In this document: piece after piece, positions 28,570 through 39,001 of the stretch
How the letters are laid out: each line of letters starts with the position of its first letter
Position numbering within the stretch: the stretch's first letter is position 1
Assembly: GCA_900466605.1 (NCBI GenBank)
Contig: UBMU01000003.1
Coordinates: 124,001-188,000, forward strand
Direction of reading: 5' to 3'
Source: Hyphomicrobiales bacterium
GTDB lineage: Bacteria; Pseudomonadota; Alphaproteobacteria; Rhizobiales; Rhizobiaceae
DNA: 64,000 nucleotides
Program-made: the position numbers and the translations under genes
The notes under the pieces: model-generated
The model's database searches: none
What the model was told of the DNA's origin: nothing
What the model saw: only the letters and a program-made list of their open reading frames with translations

Positions 28570-29592
28570 TTATCTCCCGGCAAGTATGGGTTCGGCGCCT
28601 TCGCTCGCTGTGGAGGCAACAAGGCGGCGTGGGTCGCGCGCAAGCCAGACGGTGACGGTGAGCCCCTGCCCGCTTTGATGACCCGGATGAAGGTCGACGA
28701 CCTGCTCGACATTCAGCCCCGCCTTGCGCAGCCAGTCGGATATCGACTGATGCGAGAAGCCGAGCCGAACATGTGCATGCTCGTCACGTAGGTATTCCAG
28801 CCAGTGCGGCGCCAGATCGATAATGACCAGCCGCCCGCCCGGCCTCAGCATGCGCGCGGCTTCGCCGATCGCGATCTCGGGCTGGTCGAAGAAATGCAGC
28901 ACCTGATGAATCGTCACCACGTCGAAATCCTGCGCCTCGAACGGCAGGTTCAGGATATCGGCGTGGCGGACGGATGCCTTGGTAATCCCTGATTTGTCGA
29001 GATTGGCGCGCGCCACACTCAGCATATCTCGGCTTGCGTCGACGCCAATCGCGCGGCGATAAAGACCGGACAGCAGTTCAAGGATACGACCGGTGCCGGT
29101 GCCTAGGTCGAGAAGAGAATCGATGGGCTGGCTGCCGAGCAGCCGAATGACGGCGGCATCGACCTCCTCATCGGCGGCGTGCAGCCGGCGAAGCTCGTCC
29201 CACTCGGCGGCGTTGCGGCTGAAATAGGCCTGCGCACGCTCGGCCCGCTGACGCTTGACCGCAGCCAACCGTTCGCCATCCCGCAGGACCACGGGATCGT
29301 TCTCTGAGGCATGAGCGAGCAGGCTGCGTACGAAAATCGCGGCCCTTCCATCCTGGCGAAGCCGGAAATAGGCCCAGGCTCCTTCCTGGTAACGGTCGAT
29401 GAGATCGGCTTCGCCAAGCAGCTTGAGGTGGCGCGAGATGCGCGGTTGGGATTGGCCGAGGATTTCTGTAAGATCGGTGACTGTCAGGTCACCTGCGGCG
29501 AGCAGAGCCAGCAGGCGCAGACGCGTCGGCTCGCCGGCCGCCCTGAGGACGTCCACCAACGCATCCAATCCGAGTCTGATAGGCTCACTCAT
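28570..29592 (-). CDS. ArsR-family regulator fused to a SAM-dependent methyltransferase (SahR-like)
   Basis: The 340-residue protein joins an N-terminal winged-helix ArsR domain (residues about 10-90, with TDLTEILGQSQPRISRHLKLL as recognition region) to a class I methyltransferase domain (SLLDLGTGTGRILELL near 160, DVVTIHQVLHFFDQ near 222). Such fusions next to metF fit SahR-type regulators that sense S-adenosylhomocysteine and control methionine-cycle genes; that identity is inferred. Start at 29592 rather than 18 bp upstream. A palindromic operator overlaps its promoter, and metF follows 4 bp later. Confidence 0.85.
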   Translation of the reverse strand: MSEPIRLGLDALVDVLRAAGEPTRLRLLALLAAGDLTVTDLTEILGQSQPRISRHLKLLGEADLIDRYQEGAWAYFRLRQDGRAAIFVRSLLAHASENDPVVLRDGERLAAVKRQRAERAQAYFSRNAAEWDELRRLHAADEEVDAAVIRLLGSQPIDSLLDLGTGTGRILELLSGLYRRAIGVDASRDMLSVARANLDKSGITKASVRHADILNLPFEAQDFDVVTIHQVLHFFDQPEIAIGEAARMLRPGGRLVIIDLAPHWLEYLRDEHAHVRLGFSHQSISDWLRKAGLNVEQVVDLHPGHQSGQGLTVTVWLARDPRRLVASTASEGAEPILAGR

Positions 29593-29610
29593 ACCAAATC
29601 CAATCAACAT

Positions 29611-29648
29611 ATAAAGATATCTTTATGTGAATCGAGAGACCGTGGCAA
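29611..29648 (-). promoter_or_regulatory. Promoter and palindromic operator of the ArsR-methyltransferase/metF operon
   Basis: A perfect 16 bp palindrome ATAAAGATATCTTTAT occupies 29611-29626, 18 bp before the start codon. On the minus strand a TTGCCA -35 element (29643-29648) and TAAAGA -10 element (29620-29625), 17 bp apart, place the -10 inside the palindrome. A dimeric ArsR-type protein, probably the product of the first gene, could repress the operon here. Confidence 0.65.
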
Positions 29649-29705
29649 GCCGCATTCGATCCGTTCGCGAAATTAGCTGCACGAATAGCGACATAGCATA
29701 GCCGC

Positions 29706-29733
29706 AAAAAAGCCCCGGCGAACCGGGGCTTTG
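29706..29733 (-). terminator. Terminator after ettA
   Basis: On the minus strand AAAGCCCCGG-TTCG-CCGGGGCTTTTTT forms a strong hairpin with a UUCG loop and a six-T run, 24 bp after the ettA stop. It could also act weakly on the plus strand. Confidence 0.88.
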
Positions 29734-29756
29734 ACTTCGACCGTCGTACTTCGCGA

Positions 29757-31406
<1,650 letters not shown>

Positions 31407-31632
31407 TGATGCGTTGCTCCGGGGAATTTTAGTTTTGCCGCTATGTAGGCGAATTGGCGCCGGGGAGCAACGAGCGGCGCCCAAAAAGCAGAGGCTTTTA
31501 TGAGCCTCGCAGTGAATGAAACCCGCCCTGCCACTTCATGACAGCTTTACGTGCTCAATACTTATGGGCAGGACTTCGTAGCGTTGGGAGGACGTCGACC
31601 GGCAGTCGCCGCAGTTTCGTCAACCGGCAGGA

Positions 31633-32364
31633 TCAAAACCCTGCGGCATCCACGACACCTTCATTACAGCCGAATGACGTTCGTCCGGCGCCTTGGATGA
31701 GGTCGCGCAGGCTTGCGTCGTCGGATGTAGCGTCCTCTGAAAGACCTATCGTGAGTTCGCTAATAACGCGGGTTCCACCAGCACGCCGGCAACTCATCTT
31801 TACGCGATCTCCGGCGCCAGCGCCAAAGCTCTTATCAAAGGCAGCCTTGATCGCCTCCGCCTTAAGCGGCTTGCCGATATTGGTTGCGAACAGCTCGCGG
31901 ACCGCCGAAGCATTGAGCTCGTCGATCAGACTGACCGACCTGTCGAAATAGTTGTCGGCGCTCATCGTGGTGCAGGTGCCATGCTTGACCCATTCGTGAC
32001 GCTCCAGGCCGGATTGCGTTCCGGGCATCACCTTCTCAAGGGCAGCCTTGGTCTCCGCCGAAAGCTCCACTTGGGGCAGTTTCCTCCAGTCGCCGTCATT
32101 GTCAGCAGCACGCAGAGCGCCGGAAACGTCGCAATAGTCCTTACGCATCGGCCAGAGCCCGTGCAGCGAGAAATTGGTCGCATCGAATCTGTCTTTGGTC
32201 TGACTGCTGCATTCCGGTTTGCGCTGGTTTGTTTCGCAGAAGGCGGGTTGCCAGCTTGCCGCCAGAATGAAGCGCGTTCTTCCAGCAGGATCCTGAGCTC
32301 CAGCAACACCAGCAACCGTTATTGCAACCAAGAAAACAGCCATGCGCAAAAATGGATTGCTCAT
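31633..32364 (-). CDS. Secreted RNase T2-family ribonuclease
   Basis: The 243-residue protein has a signal peptide (cleavage near AGA-QDP, residue 23) and both RNase T2 active-site segments: FSLHGLWP (H68) and HEWVKHGTC (H123, E124, H128). It should cut RNA to 2',3'-cyclic nucleotides in the periplasm, probably for phosphate or nucleotide scavenging. Paired cysteines (C43/C53, C131/C198 region) fit the disulfide-rich fold. A perfect GGGAGGTG precedes the ATG. It is alone between ettA and the divergent hydrolase operon. Confidence 0.92.
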   Translation of the reverse strand: MSNPFLRMAVFLVAITVAGVAGAQDPAGRTRFILAASWQPAFCETNQRKPECSSQTKDRFDATNFSLHGLWPMRKDYCDVSGALRAADNDGDWRKLPQVELSAETKAALEKVMPGTQSGLERHEWVKHGTCTTMSADNYFDRSVSLIDELNASAVRELFATNIGKPLKAEAIKAAFDKSFGAGAGDRVKMSCRRAGGTRVISELTIGLSEDATSDDASLRDLIQGAGRTSFGCNEGVVDAAGF

Positions 32365-32520
32365 TGTCACCTCCCAAAAGAACAATTCATGAACACGAAA
32401 TCATGCTGGGTTTGATTTCACAACCCTCAATCCGTAGGGTGTGAAAATCCCGTCGCATAAATATCTGGACGTGTTGCATTTCCCGATCGATCTGGTCTTC
32501 TCCCGCAACGGGAGGATTTG

Positions 32521-33450
32521 ATGTTCGCAGATACGCAACGCCTTGAGACCGCGAATGCCTCGCTGGGTTTTCATCATGAACCAGCGCGACCGAAGGCACG
32601 CGGAATTCTCCTTTTGTCTCATGGGCTGGCCGAGCATTCCAAGCGCTATTCCCGCTTCGCGGCAACAATGGCTGCCCGAGGCTACCATGTCTTCGCATTT
32701 GATCACCGTGGACACGGCGAAACGACAGCGCCGGATGCGCCGATCGGGCGTTTTGCCCGCCGGGAGGGCGTCCAACACGTAATCGATGATGTTGGTTCGA
32801 TCCGCGAGTGCGCCGTAAAGCACTATCCCGGTCTGCCCGTCATCCTCTTCGGACATTCGATGGGAGGCCTCATCGCGCTTAACGCTGCCGTTACCCATCC
32901 AGAAAAATACGATGCGGTCGCCGTCTGGAATTCGAACTTCAATCCCGGCATGTCAGGACGGGCGGCACAAGCGGTCCTTCTTGCCGAACGCGCTTTGAAA
33001 GGTTCCGACGTTCCAAGCGGCATCCTGCCGAAACTCACCTTCGGCACTTGGGGCAAGTCAATTGTCAACCGTCGAACGGAGTTCGACTGGTTAAGCCGCG
33101 ACCCCGCAGAAGTCGACAAATATATCGCTGACCCGCTGTGCGGTTTCGATGCCTCGGTGTCGCTCTGGCTCGATATCTTCGAGCTGACGTTTCGCGCACC
33201 ACAAACGCCGCATCTGGACCGTCTACCGAAGCAAACGCCGATCCATCTTGTCGGCGGCGGACAGGACCCGGCAACAGACGGCGGAAAAGCGGTGATATGG
33301 CTTTCAAACCATTTGAAAGCCCACGGCTTCTCCCGTATCACGACACAGATATATCAGGACATGCGCCACGAAACTCTGAATGAAATTGGAGCGGACGCGG
33401 CCATCGCATCATTCGCCGACTGGTGCGATGAAGCGATCGCAAGATCCTGA
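32521..33450 (+). CDS. Alpha/beta hydrolase, monoacylglycerol lipase/lysophospholipase-like
   Basis: The 309-residue protein has the serine hydrolase fold seen in monoacylglycerol lipases: HGLAEHSKRYSRFA near residue 36, FDHRGHGET near 61, the nucleophile elbow FGHSMGG near 112, an Asp near QDPATDG and a His in MRHETLNE near 283. GGGAGG stands 6 bp before the ATG at 32521. The true substrate, a lipid or small ester, cannot be read from sequence. It heads a four-gene operon with a DMT transporter, a CoA-transferase and a TPP enzyme, 16 bp before the second gene. Confidence 0.87.
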   Translation: MFADTQRLETANASLGFHHEPARPKARGILLLSHGLAEHSKRYSRFAATMAARGYHVFAFDHRGHGETTAPDAPIGRFARREGVQHVIDDVGSIRECAVKHYPGLPVILFGHSMGGLIALNAAVTHPEKYDAVAVWNSNFNPGMSGRAAQAVLLAERALKGSDVPSGILPKLTFGTWGKSIVNRRTEFDWLSRDPAEVDKYIADPLCGFDASVSLWLDIFELTFRAPQTPHLDRLPKQTPIHLVGGGQDPATDGGKAVIWLSNHLKAHGFSRITTQIYQDMRHETLNEIGADAAIASFADWCDEAIARS

Positions 33451-33466
33451 ACTGAAGGATTTCGCG

Positions 33467-34423
33467 ATGAGCAATGGTATTTCTTCCCGCCCCGCCGCCG
33501 CTTCGGAGGTGTCGACCGGTATTCTTCTGATGTTCCTGTCGGTACTCGTCTCGCCGATCATCGACATCTTTTCCAAGCTCGCGATCGCCACGATTCCTGC
33601 CGCTGAGATCACCGCCGCCCGCTTTGTAGTGCAGGCACTCTGCATGTTGCCGATCGTTATCTGGCGCGGAAGCTGGAAGGGCTTCTCCTGGCGTGCCAAC
33701 ATCTTTCATGCCATCCGTGGTGCCATCATAACCATCTCCATGGTCTCCTTTGTGACGACGCTCAAGTACATGCCGGTTGCCGACGCTATCGCGATCTTCT
33801 TCGTCGAGCCTATCATCCTGACGATCCTGAGCAGCATCTTCCTCAAGGAAACGATCGGCTGGCGCCGGTACACCGCCTGCGGCGTCGGCTTCTTCGGCGC
33901 AATGTTGATCATCCAGCCAAGCTTTCAGGAGGTCGGCTACGTGGCACTCCTGCCCGTCGTCAGCGCCTTCTGCATTGCCATCTTCGCCCTGATGACCCGT
34001 GTGCTTTCGCACCGGGAAGACCCATGGGCGATGCAGTTTCAGATGGGCATCTGGGGTCTATTGTTCTGCGCCATCCTGCTTGCTTTCGGCAACGGCACGG
34101 GTTCCGACGTCTTTGACTCGGTGCTCCCGGACAGCCGAGGCTACCTCTACCTGCTCGGCGTCGGCGTCACGGCGGCGATTGCCGGCATCTTCGGCGTCTA
34201 TGCCTACCGCGCAGCGCCGGCCTCGACATTGGCGCCACTGCAGTACTTCGAGATCGTGTCGGCGACCATTTTTGCCTGGCTCGTCTTCGGTGATTTTCCG
34301 GATGCGATCAAATGGCTCGGCATTCTCATTATCATCGCGTCGGGCCTATACATCATCTGGCGCGAGCGACGCTTTGCATCGAAGCCGGTATCCGATACAC
34401 CTCAATCGGCACTGGCGCCCTGA
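33467..34423 (+). CDS. DMT-superfamily transporter (EamA type)
   Basis: The 318-residue membrane protein has about ten hydrophobic spans in two EamA repeats, with FVEPIILTILSSIFLKETIGWRR near the middle and LAPLQYFEIVSATIFAWLVFGDFPD near the end. EamA members export or import metabolites such as amino acids and organic acids. The ATG at 33467 (GAAGGA upstream) was chosen over in-frame starts inside the preceding gene. It is tightly spaced with the hydrolase before and the CoA-transferase after (18 bp), so it probably moves a substrate or product of the same pathway. Confidence 0.87.
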   Translation: MSNGISSRPAAASEVSTGILLMFLSVLVSPIIDIFSKLAIATIPAAEITAARFVVQALCMLPIVIWRGSWKGFSWRANIFHAIRGAIITISMVSFVTTLKYMPVADAIAIFFVEPIILTILSSIFLKETIGWRRYTACGVGFFGAMLIIQPSFQEVGYVALLPVVSAFCIAIFALMTRVLSHREDPWAMQFQMGIWGLLFCAILLAFGNGTGSDVFDSVLPDSRGYLYLLGVGVTAAIAGIFGVYAYRAAPASTLAPLQYFEIVSATIFAWLVFGDFPDAIKWLGILIIIASGLYIIWRERRFASKPVSDTPQSALAP

Positions 34424-34441
34424 CCTGCTCCCGGGAGGAAC

Positions 34442-35644
34442 ATGACGGACCATCAGCCCAAGAAACCGCCGCTGTCCGGCATACGCGTCATCGAGCTCGC
34501 ACGTGTGCTTGCAGGTCCATGGGCAGGCCAGATGTTGGCCGATCTTGGCGCCGACGTCATAAAAGTCGAAAACCCGGATGGAGGCGATGACACCCGGCAC
34601 TGGGGGCCGCCCTTTGTAGAGGGCGTCGACGGACAAAACCTCTCCGCTGCCTACTACCATGCCGCCAACCGCGGCAAGCGCTCGATCACTGCAGACCTGA
34701 AGCGCGAAGAGGATCAGGCGCTGGTCCGTCGTCTGATCGGCACGGCTGATGTGGTCATAGAGAATTTCAAGCTCGGCGGGCTCGTGAAGTACGGACTCGA
34801 CTACGAGAGCCTGAAGACGATCAACCCAAAGCTCGTCTATTGCTCGATCACCGGTTTCGGCCAGAACGGTCCCTATGCCGCCCTTGCCGGCTACGACTAT
34901 ATCGTTCAGGGCATGTCCGGTTTCATGTCGATCACCGGCGAACCGGACGGACAGCCGATGAAAGCGGGCGTTGCGATCGCCGACATCTTTACGGGCATCT
35001 ATGCGGTTGCAGCCATCGAGGCGGCGCTCATCCACGCCCAAAGGACTGGTGAAGGCCAGTTGGTCGACATGGCGTTGCTTGACGTCCAATCGGCGGTGCT
35101 TGCCAACCAGAACATGAATTATCTGATCTCCGGCCGCGCTCCGTCGCGGCTTGGAAACGCGCATCCGAATATTTCGCCCTATGAAGTTGTCCCCGCCGCC
35201 GATGGCTATCTGATCCTCGCGGTCGGCAATGACGGCCAATTCCGCCGCCTGTGCGCGATCCTAGGTCTCGACGGCATAGCGGACGACCCTCGCTTTTCGA
35301 CCAACAAGGAGCGTGTGGCAAACCGCGACGAGGTTCGCAGGCTGGTTTCGACCGAAACGCTGAAATGGCAGAAGGCCGACCTGCTGAGGGCCTGTGAAGC
35401 CAACGCTGTTCCGGCCGGCGCGATCAACACCATCGAGGAAATGTTCGAGGATCCACAGATCCAGGCGCGTGGGCTGCGGGTCGATCTCGCCGACGCAAAG
35501 GGTACGGTCATTCCTGGCGTGAGGACGCCGGTCGTGCTGTCGCAAACGCCCTTACGTTACGAACGGCCGAGCCCGAGGCTGGGAGAGCATCAGGAGGAAG
35601 TTCTGGCGGAGCTCGCCGAACTGGAGGGGAAAAGACCAACATGA
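34442..35644 (+). CDS. Class III CoA-transferase (CaiB/BaiF family)
   Basis: The 400-residue protein starts PLSGIRVIELARVLAGPWAGQMLADLGADVIKVE, the family signature, and has the catalytic-region GVAIADIFTGIYA near residue 180 with the conserved Asp. These enzymes move CoA between carboxylic acids (formyl-, succinyl-, malonyl-CoA donors). GGGAGGAAC precedes the ATG. Its stop overlaps the start of the TPP enzyme (ATGA), so the two proteins are probably made in fixed ratio for one pathway. A formyl-CoA transferase role was considered but not supported. Confidence 0.9.
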   Translation: MTDHQPKKPPLSGIRVIELARVLAGPWAGQMLADLGADVIKVENPDGGDDTRHWGPPFVEGVDGQNLSAAYYHAANRGKRSITADLKREEDQALVRRLIGTADVVIENFKLGGLVKYGLDYESLKTINPKLVYCSITGFGQNGPYAALAGYDYIVQGMSGFMSITGEPDGQPMKAGVAIADIFTGIYAVAAIEAALIHAQRTGEGQLVDMALLDVQSAVLANQNMNYLISGRAPSRLGNAHPNISPYEVVPAADGYLILAVGNDGQFRRLCAILGLDGIADDPRFSTNKERVANRDEVRRLVSTETLKWQKADLLRACEANAVPAGAINTIEEMFEDPQIQARGLRVDLADAKGTVIPGVRTPVVLSQTPLRYERPSPRLGEHQEEVLAELAELEGKRPT

Positions 35645-37299
35645 AGAAGACCGGCGGGGAACTGATCGTCGAGGCCTTGAAAGCAAATGGGGTGAAACGC
35701 CTCTCCTGCGTGCCCGGCGAGAGCTTCCTTGCCGTTCTCGACGCGCTTTATGATAGCGACATCGACGTCGTGGTCTGCCGCCAGGAAGGCGGCGCGGCCA
35801 TGATGGCCGATACCTGGGGTAGACTTACCGGCGAACCCGGCATCTGCATGGTAACGCGCGGCCCCGGCGCCACGAACGCCACGGCCGGTCTGCATATCGC
35901 CAGGCAGGACTCCATTCCGATGATCCTCTTCATCGGACAGGTGCAGCGCGACGCCCGCGAGCGGGAGGCCTTTCAGGAGGTCGAGTTCCGCCGCGCCCTG
36001 ACTGAGTTCAGCAAATGGGTCGGCGAGATCGACGATGCTGCGCGTATTCCGGAATTCGTCACCCGGGCCTTTGCGATCGCCACATCAGGGCGTCCAGGCC
36101 CTGTCATCTTGTCACTGCCCGAAGACATGTTGCGTGATGAGGTGGAGGCGCCCCGCGCCAAGCGCTATTCTCGCGTCGAAGCCCATCCCGGTCGTCGCCA
36201 GATTGACGACTTCTACCTGCGGCTGCTGAAGGCGGAGCGACCGATGGTCATCGTCGGCGGCACCCGCTGGGATGCGGATGCGGTAGCCGATCTGAAAGCC
36301 TTCTCGGAGCGCTTCGCGCTGCCTGTCGGATGCTCGTTCCGTCGGCAGATGCTGTTCGACCACTTACACCCGAACTACGCCGGTGATGTCGGCATTGGGA
36401 TCAATCCCGCGCTGGCGAAGGAAATCAAGGAGAGCGACCTGCTTATCCTGCTCGGCGGCCGGATGTCGGAGATGCCCTCCTCCGGCTATACGCTGATCGA
36501 CATCCCCTACCCGCAGCAGTCGCTCGTCCACATTCATCCTGATCCTTCAGAGCTCGGCCGCGTCTACAGGCCCGACCTCGCAATCTGCGCGAGCCCGAGT
36601 GACTTCGTCGCGGATCTCATCGATCTTGAGGCACCAAGCGAACTCAGATGGGCGGAGCGCACCGAACGGATGCATCAGGGCTACATTGCGTGGTCGACGC
36701 CGCCGCAGAGCGGTCCCGGTCCGGTCCACATGGGGCCGATCATGGAATGGATCGAGGCAAACACGCGCCCGGATGCGATCTTCACCAACGGCGCCGGAAA
36801 CTATGCCACCTGGCTGCATCGCTTCCATCGGTTCCGTCAATTCAACACCCAGGCGGCCCCGACATCAGGCTCCATGGGCTACGGCCTCCCGGCCGCAGTG
36901 GCCGCCAAGCGGCTTTTTCCCGAACGTGAAGTCATCTGCTTCGCCGGAGACGGGTGCTTCCTGATGCACGGCCAGGAATTTGCGACCGCCGTTCGCTATG
37001 AACTGCCGATCATCGCCATCGTCATCAACAATGGCATATACGGCACCATCCGCATGCATCAGGAGCGCGAATATCCCGGTCGTGTCAGCGGGACCGACCT
37101 GACCAACCCGGACTTTGCCTCGCTTGCACGCGCTTATGGCGGTCATGGGGAAACGGTGGAAACGACTGAAAGCTTCGCGCCCGCCTTCGAGCGCGCGCGC
37201 GCAAGCGGCAAGCCCTCGATCATCGAGGTAAAACTTGACCCGGAAGCAATTACACCGACCCGGACGCTTTCGGAAATCGCCCAAACAAAAAGCCGGTGA
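35641..37299 (+). CDS. Thiamine-diphosphate-dependent enzyme, acetolactate synthase-like
   Basis: The 552-residue protein has the three-domain layout of TPP decarboxylases and synthases: N-terminal PYR domain with the activating E49 in CRQEGGAAMMAD and MVTRGPGATNA, a central domain, and a C-terminal PP domain with the TPP/Mg motif GDGCFLMHGQEF...NNGIYG. It resembles acetolactate synthase large subunits but has no regulatory subunit beside it, and the CoA-transferase partner suggests acyl-CoA chemistry. The C-terminus runs into a terminator whose stem includes the stop codon. Confidence 0.85.
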   Translation: MKKTGGELIVEALKANGVKRLSCVPGESFLAVLDALYDSDIDVVVCRQEGGAAMMADTWGRLTGEPGICMVTRGPGATNATAGLHIARQDSIPMILFIGQVQRDAREREAFQEVEFRRALTEFSKWVGEIDDAARIPEFVTRAFAIATSGRPGPVILSLPEDMLRDEVEAPRAKRYSRVEAHPGRRQIDDFYLRLLKAERPMVIVGGTRWDADAVADLKAFSERFALPVGCSFRRQMLFDHLHPNYAGDVGIGINPALAKEIKESDLLILLGGRMSEMPSSGYTLIDIPYPQQSLVHIHPDPSELGRVYRPDLAICASPSDFVADLIDLEAPSELRWAERTERMHQGYIAWSTPPQSGPGPVHMGPIMEWIEANTRPDAIFTNGAGNYATWLHRFHRFRQFNTQAAPTSGSMGYGLPAAVAAKRLFPEREVICFAGDGCFLMHGQEFATAVRYELPIIAIVINNGIYGTIRMHQEREYPGRVSGTDLTNPDFASLARAYGGHGETVETTESFAPAFERARASGKPSIIEVKLDPEAITPTRTLSEIAQTKSR

Positions 37300-37318
37300 G
37301 CGAGCGCACCGGCTTTCA
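37287..37318. terminator. Bidirectional terminator overlapping the TPP-enzyme stop codon
   Basis: AAAGCCGGTG...CACCGGCTTT forms a 10 bp stem between convergent genes. Its left arm contains the TGA stop (37297-37299) of the plus-strand TPP enzyme. On the minus strand it is followed by TTTTTGTTT, an efficient terminator for ridA-like transcription; on the plus strand the T tract is weak. Confidence 0.8.
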
Positions 37319-37338
37319 AAAAACGGATAGCGACGTGC

Positions 37339-37680
37339 TTAGATAGCAGCCGTAACCGTGAACTCGACCTTGTACTTCGGCGCAGCAAGCTTGGCTTCGC
37401 TGGTAGCGCGAGCCGGCGTGTTGGCCGGGTCAACCCAGGCTTCCCAGGCAGCGTTCATTTCTGCGAAGTAGGACATGTCGGAGAGGTAGATCAGCGTCTG
37501 CAGGATCTTGGACTTGTTCGAGCCGGCCGCCGCGAGCAGGCGGTCGACTTCGGCCAGTGCCGACTTGCACTGTTCGGCGACGCTTTCGCCCTCGCCGACC
37601 TGGCCAGCCAGATAGACGGTGTTGCCGTGGACGACTGCACCGCTCATGCGGGCGCCGGCGTCGATACGCTTGATGCTCAT
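37339..37680 (-). CDS. RidA family protein (YjgF/YER057c/UK114)
   Basis: The 113-residue protein has the RidA trimer fold with the conserved R91 in TPARATSEAKLA, which in RidA binds the imine substrate. RidA-type proteins hydrolyse reactive 2-aminoacrylate and other enamines; the exact clade cannot be told, and the C-terminus (KVEFTVTAAI) is typical of RidA2-like members. AGGAGA precedes the ATG. It follows the DUF442-type gene by 73 bp on the same strand. Confidence 0.88.
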   Translation of the reverse strand: MSIKRIDAGARMSGAVVHGNTVYLAGQVGEGESVAEQCKSALAEVDRLLAAAGSNKSKILQTLIYLSDMSYFAEMNAAWEAWVDPANTPARATSEAKLAAPKYKVEFTVTAAI

Positions 37681-37753
37681 GATGTTCTCCTGTTTACGAA
37701 ACGAAAGACGCCGCTGAAACAACGCGGCGCCGGACTTGGATCAGTGATCGGAA

Positions 37754-38092
37754 TTAAGCGCGGATGTGATGCGTCTTCTGATAGATCGCAGTCGAGCGCG
37801 CGCCGGAGCGGCAATAGCCGAGCATAGGGCGCGGGAATTCGTCGAGCGCGTCGACCATCCCCGTGATCGCCTCTTCGGTGACGCCCATCGGGCCGACCGG
37901 CACATGTGCGATATCGAGGCCGAGTTCCTTTGCACGCGTTTCGACCAGCGCATAGGGCGTCTGGTCCGGGCTCTCATCGTCCGGGCGATGGCAAACGATC
38001 GATTTGAAACCCAACGCCTTGATCTGATCGAGATCCTCGACCGAAATCTGCCCGGAAACCGAATATTCGTCGTCGATCTGGCGAATGTCCAT
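37754..38092 (-). CDS. DUF442/TIGR01244-type phosphatase-like protein
   Basis: The 112-residue protein has the protein-tyrosine-phosphatase-like fold of the DUF442 (TIGR01244, Blh) family with the P-loop YCRSGARST (C94, R99) and FKSIVCHRPDDE near residue 29. Relatives are linked to sulfide metabolism or beta-lactamase-like hydrolase fusions; its substrate is unknown. AGGAGG precedes the ATG at 38092, which was chosen over in-frame starts upstream. It lies between a DUF4432 gene and the RidA gene on the same strand. Confidence 0.82.
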   Translation of the reverse strand: MDIRQIDDEYSVSGQISVEDLDQIKALGFKSIVCHRPDDESPDQTPYALVETRAKELGLDIAHVPVGPMGVTEEAITGMVDALDEFPRPMLGYCRSGARSTAIYQKTHHIRA

Positions 38093-38161
38093 CGCTAATC
38101 CTCCTGAAATCGTGGGCTGAATGACTACGCCGCCCCATGCCAAGCGTCAACCGCAGATCAT

Positions 38162-39001
38162 TCAAACGAAGGCGAAGCTGAGCGCATAATTTCGGCTCTC
38201 GCCGGGCTTCAGCATGATGAATTCACCTGATACCTCCAACTCTGAACGCGGCACCCAACGATGAGACACCGGCTCGATGCCAAGGACGTCCGCAGGCGCA
38301 TTCTGATTGCGCCAGACCTGCAGGTGCGGCAACGTCTCTGCAAGGACGCGCACTCGGAGGACCTTGCCGTCGATTGCGGCGATCGGGCCAAGGCGCACCT
38401 CTGCAAAAGCGCCTTCCGTTGCCGGCGCCTCAACGCAGAAGATCCCCCCTGGCTCCTCTCCAAAATTCCAGGGAAACCCACCGCCATCGAGCATCTTGCC
38501 CTCAAGACGCGTACCGGCATCGAACCATTTACCACCGATATTCATATGATACATCAGGAAGGTCGGCACGATCTCGTCGCTCGTATTAACGACTTTGTCA
38601 TTGAGGCTGACCTCGCCTGTGCGGCCGTCAATGAACCAATGGCGCTCGATACGAGCCGGCCAGCCTTCGACCGTTACAACATCGATATCCGCCCTGCACT
38701 CGGCATTCCCATTCTCAAACTTCGTCCAAAGAATCGTGGCTGCGTGGCCCGGTCCCGAACCATGCAAGGGATAGACCTCGCCATCGGTACGGCCGGGAAT
38801 CGGCTGGCGATGGCGGATATGGTCCGGTCCGCAGGTAAAGAGGAAGCCTTCGACAGAATGCGAGATGCGGGCATCGCCATCATCGGGGACCGCCTTCTTG
38901 GGAGCAATGTCGATACCGTTGACGACACATCCGCCGATATCCATCAGCGATGTCTCGTCCAGCATCAATTTGGGGCCTACGGCGGCGGCAAACTCGATCA
39001 T
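38162..39001 (-). CDS. DUF4432 family protein (aldose-epimerase-like fold)
   Basis: The 279-residue protein resembles the DUF4432 group of galactose-mutarotase-like proteins, with segments such as GEVYPLHGSGPGHAATI and RIERHWFIDGRTGEVSLNDKVVNTSDE, and a conserved MYHMNIGG. Family members are thought to bind carbohydrates; no catalytic function is known for this one. The GGAGGAATTTGGAG leader precedes the ATG. It is the first gene of a possible three-gene minus-strand run with the DUF442-type and RidA genes. Confidence 0.72.
   Translation of the reverse strand: MIEFAAAVGPKLMLDETSLMDIGGCVVNGIDIAPKKAVPDDGDARISHSVEGFLFTCGPDHIRHRQPIPGRTDGEVYPLHGSGPGHAATILWTKFENGNAECRADIDVVTVEGWPARIERHWFIDGRTGEVSLNDKVVNTSDEIVPTFLMYHMNIGGKWFDAGTRLEGKMLDGGGFPWNFGEEPGGIFCVEAPATEGAFAEVRLGPIAAIDGKVLRVRVLAETLPHLQVWRNQNAPADVLGIEPVSHRWVPRSELEVSGEFIMLKPGESRNYALSFAFV

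Noticed and set aside
34442-37299. CoA-transferase plus TPP enzyme as formyl-CoA transferase/oxalyl-CoA decarboxylase (frc/oxc)
   Set aside because: The pairing suggested it, but the TPP enzyme N-terminus reads like acetolactate synthase-type enzymes and not like oxalyl-CoA decarboxylase, so I kept only the family calls.
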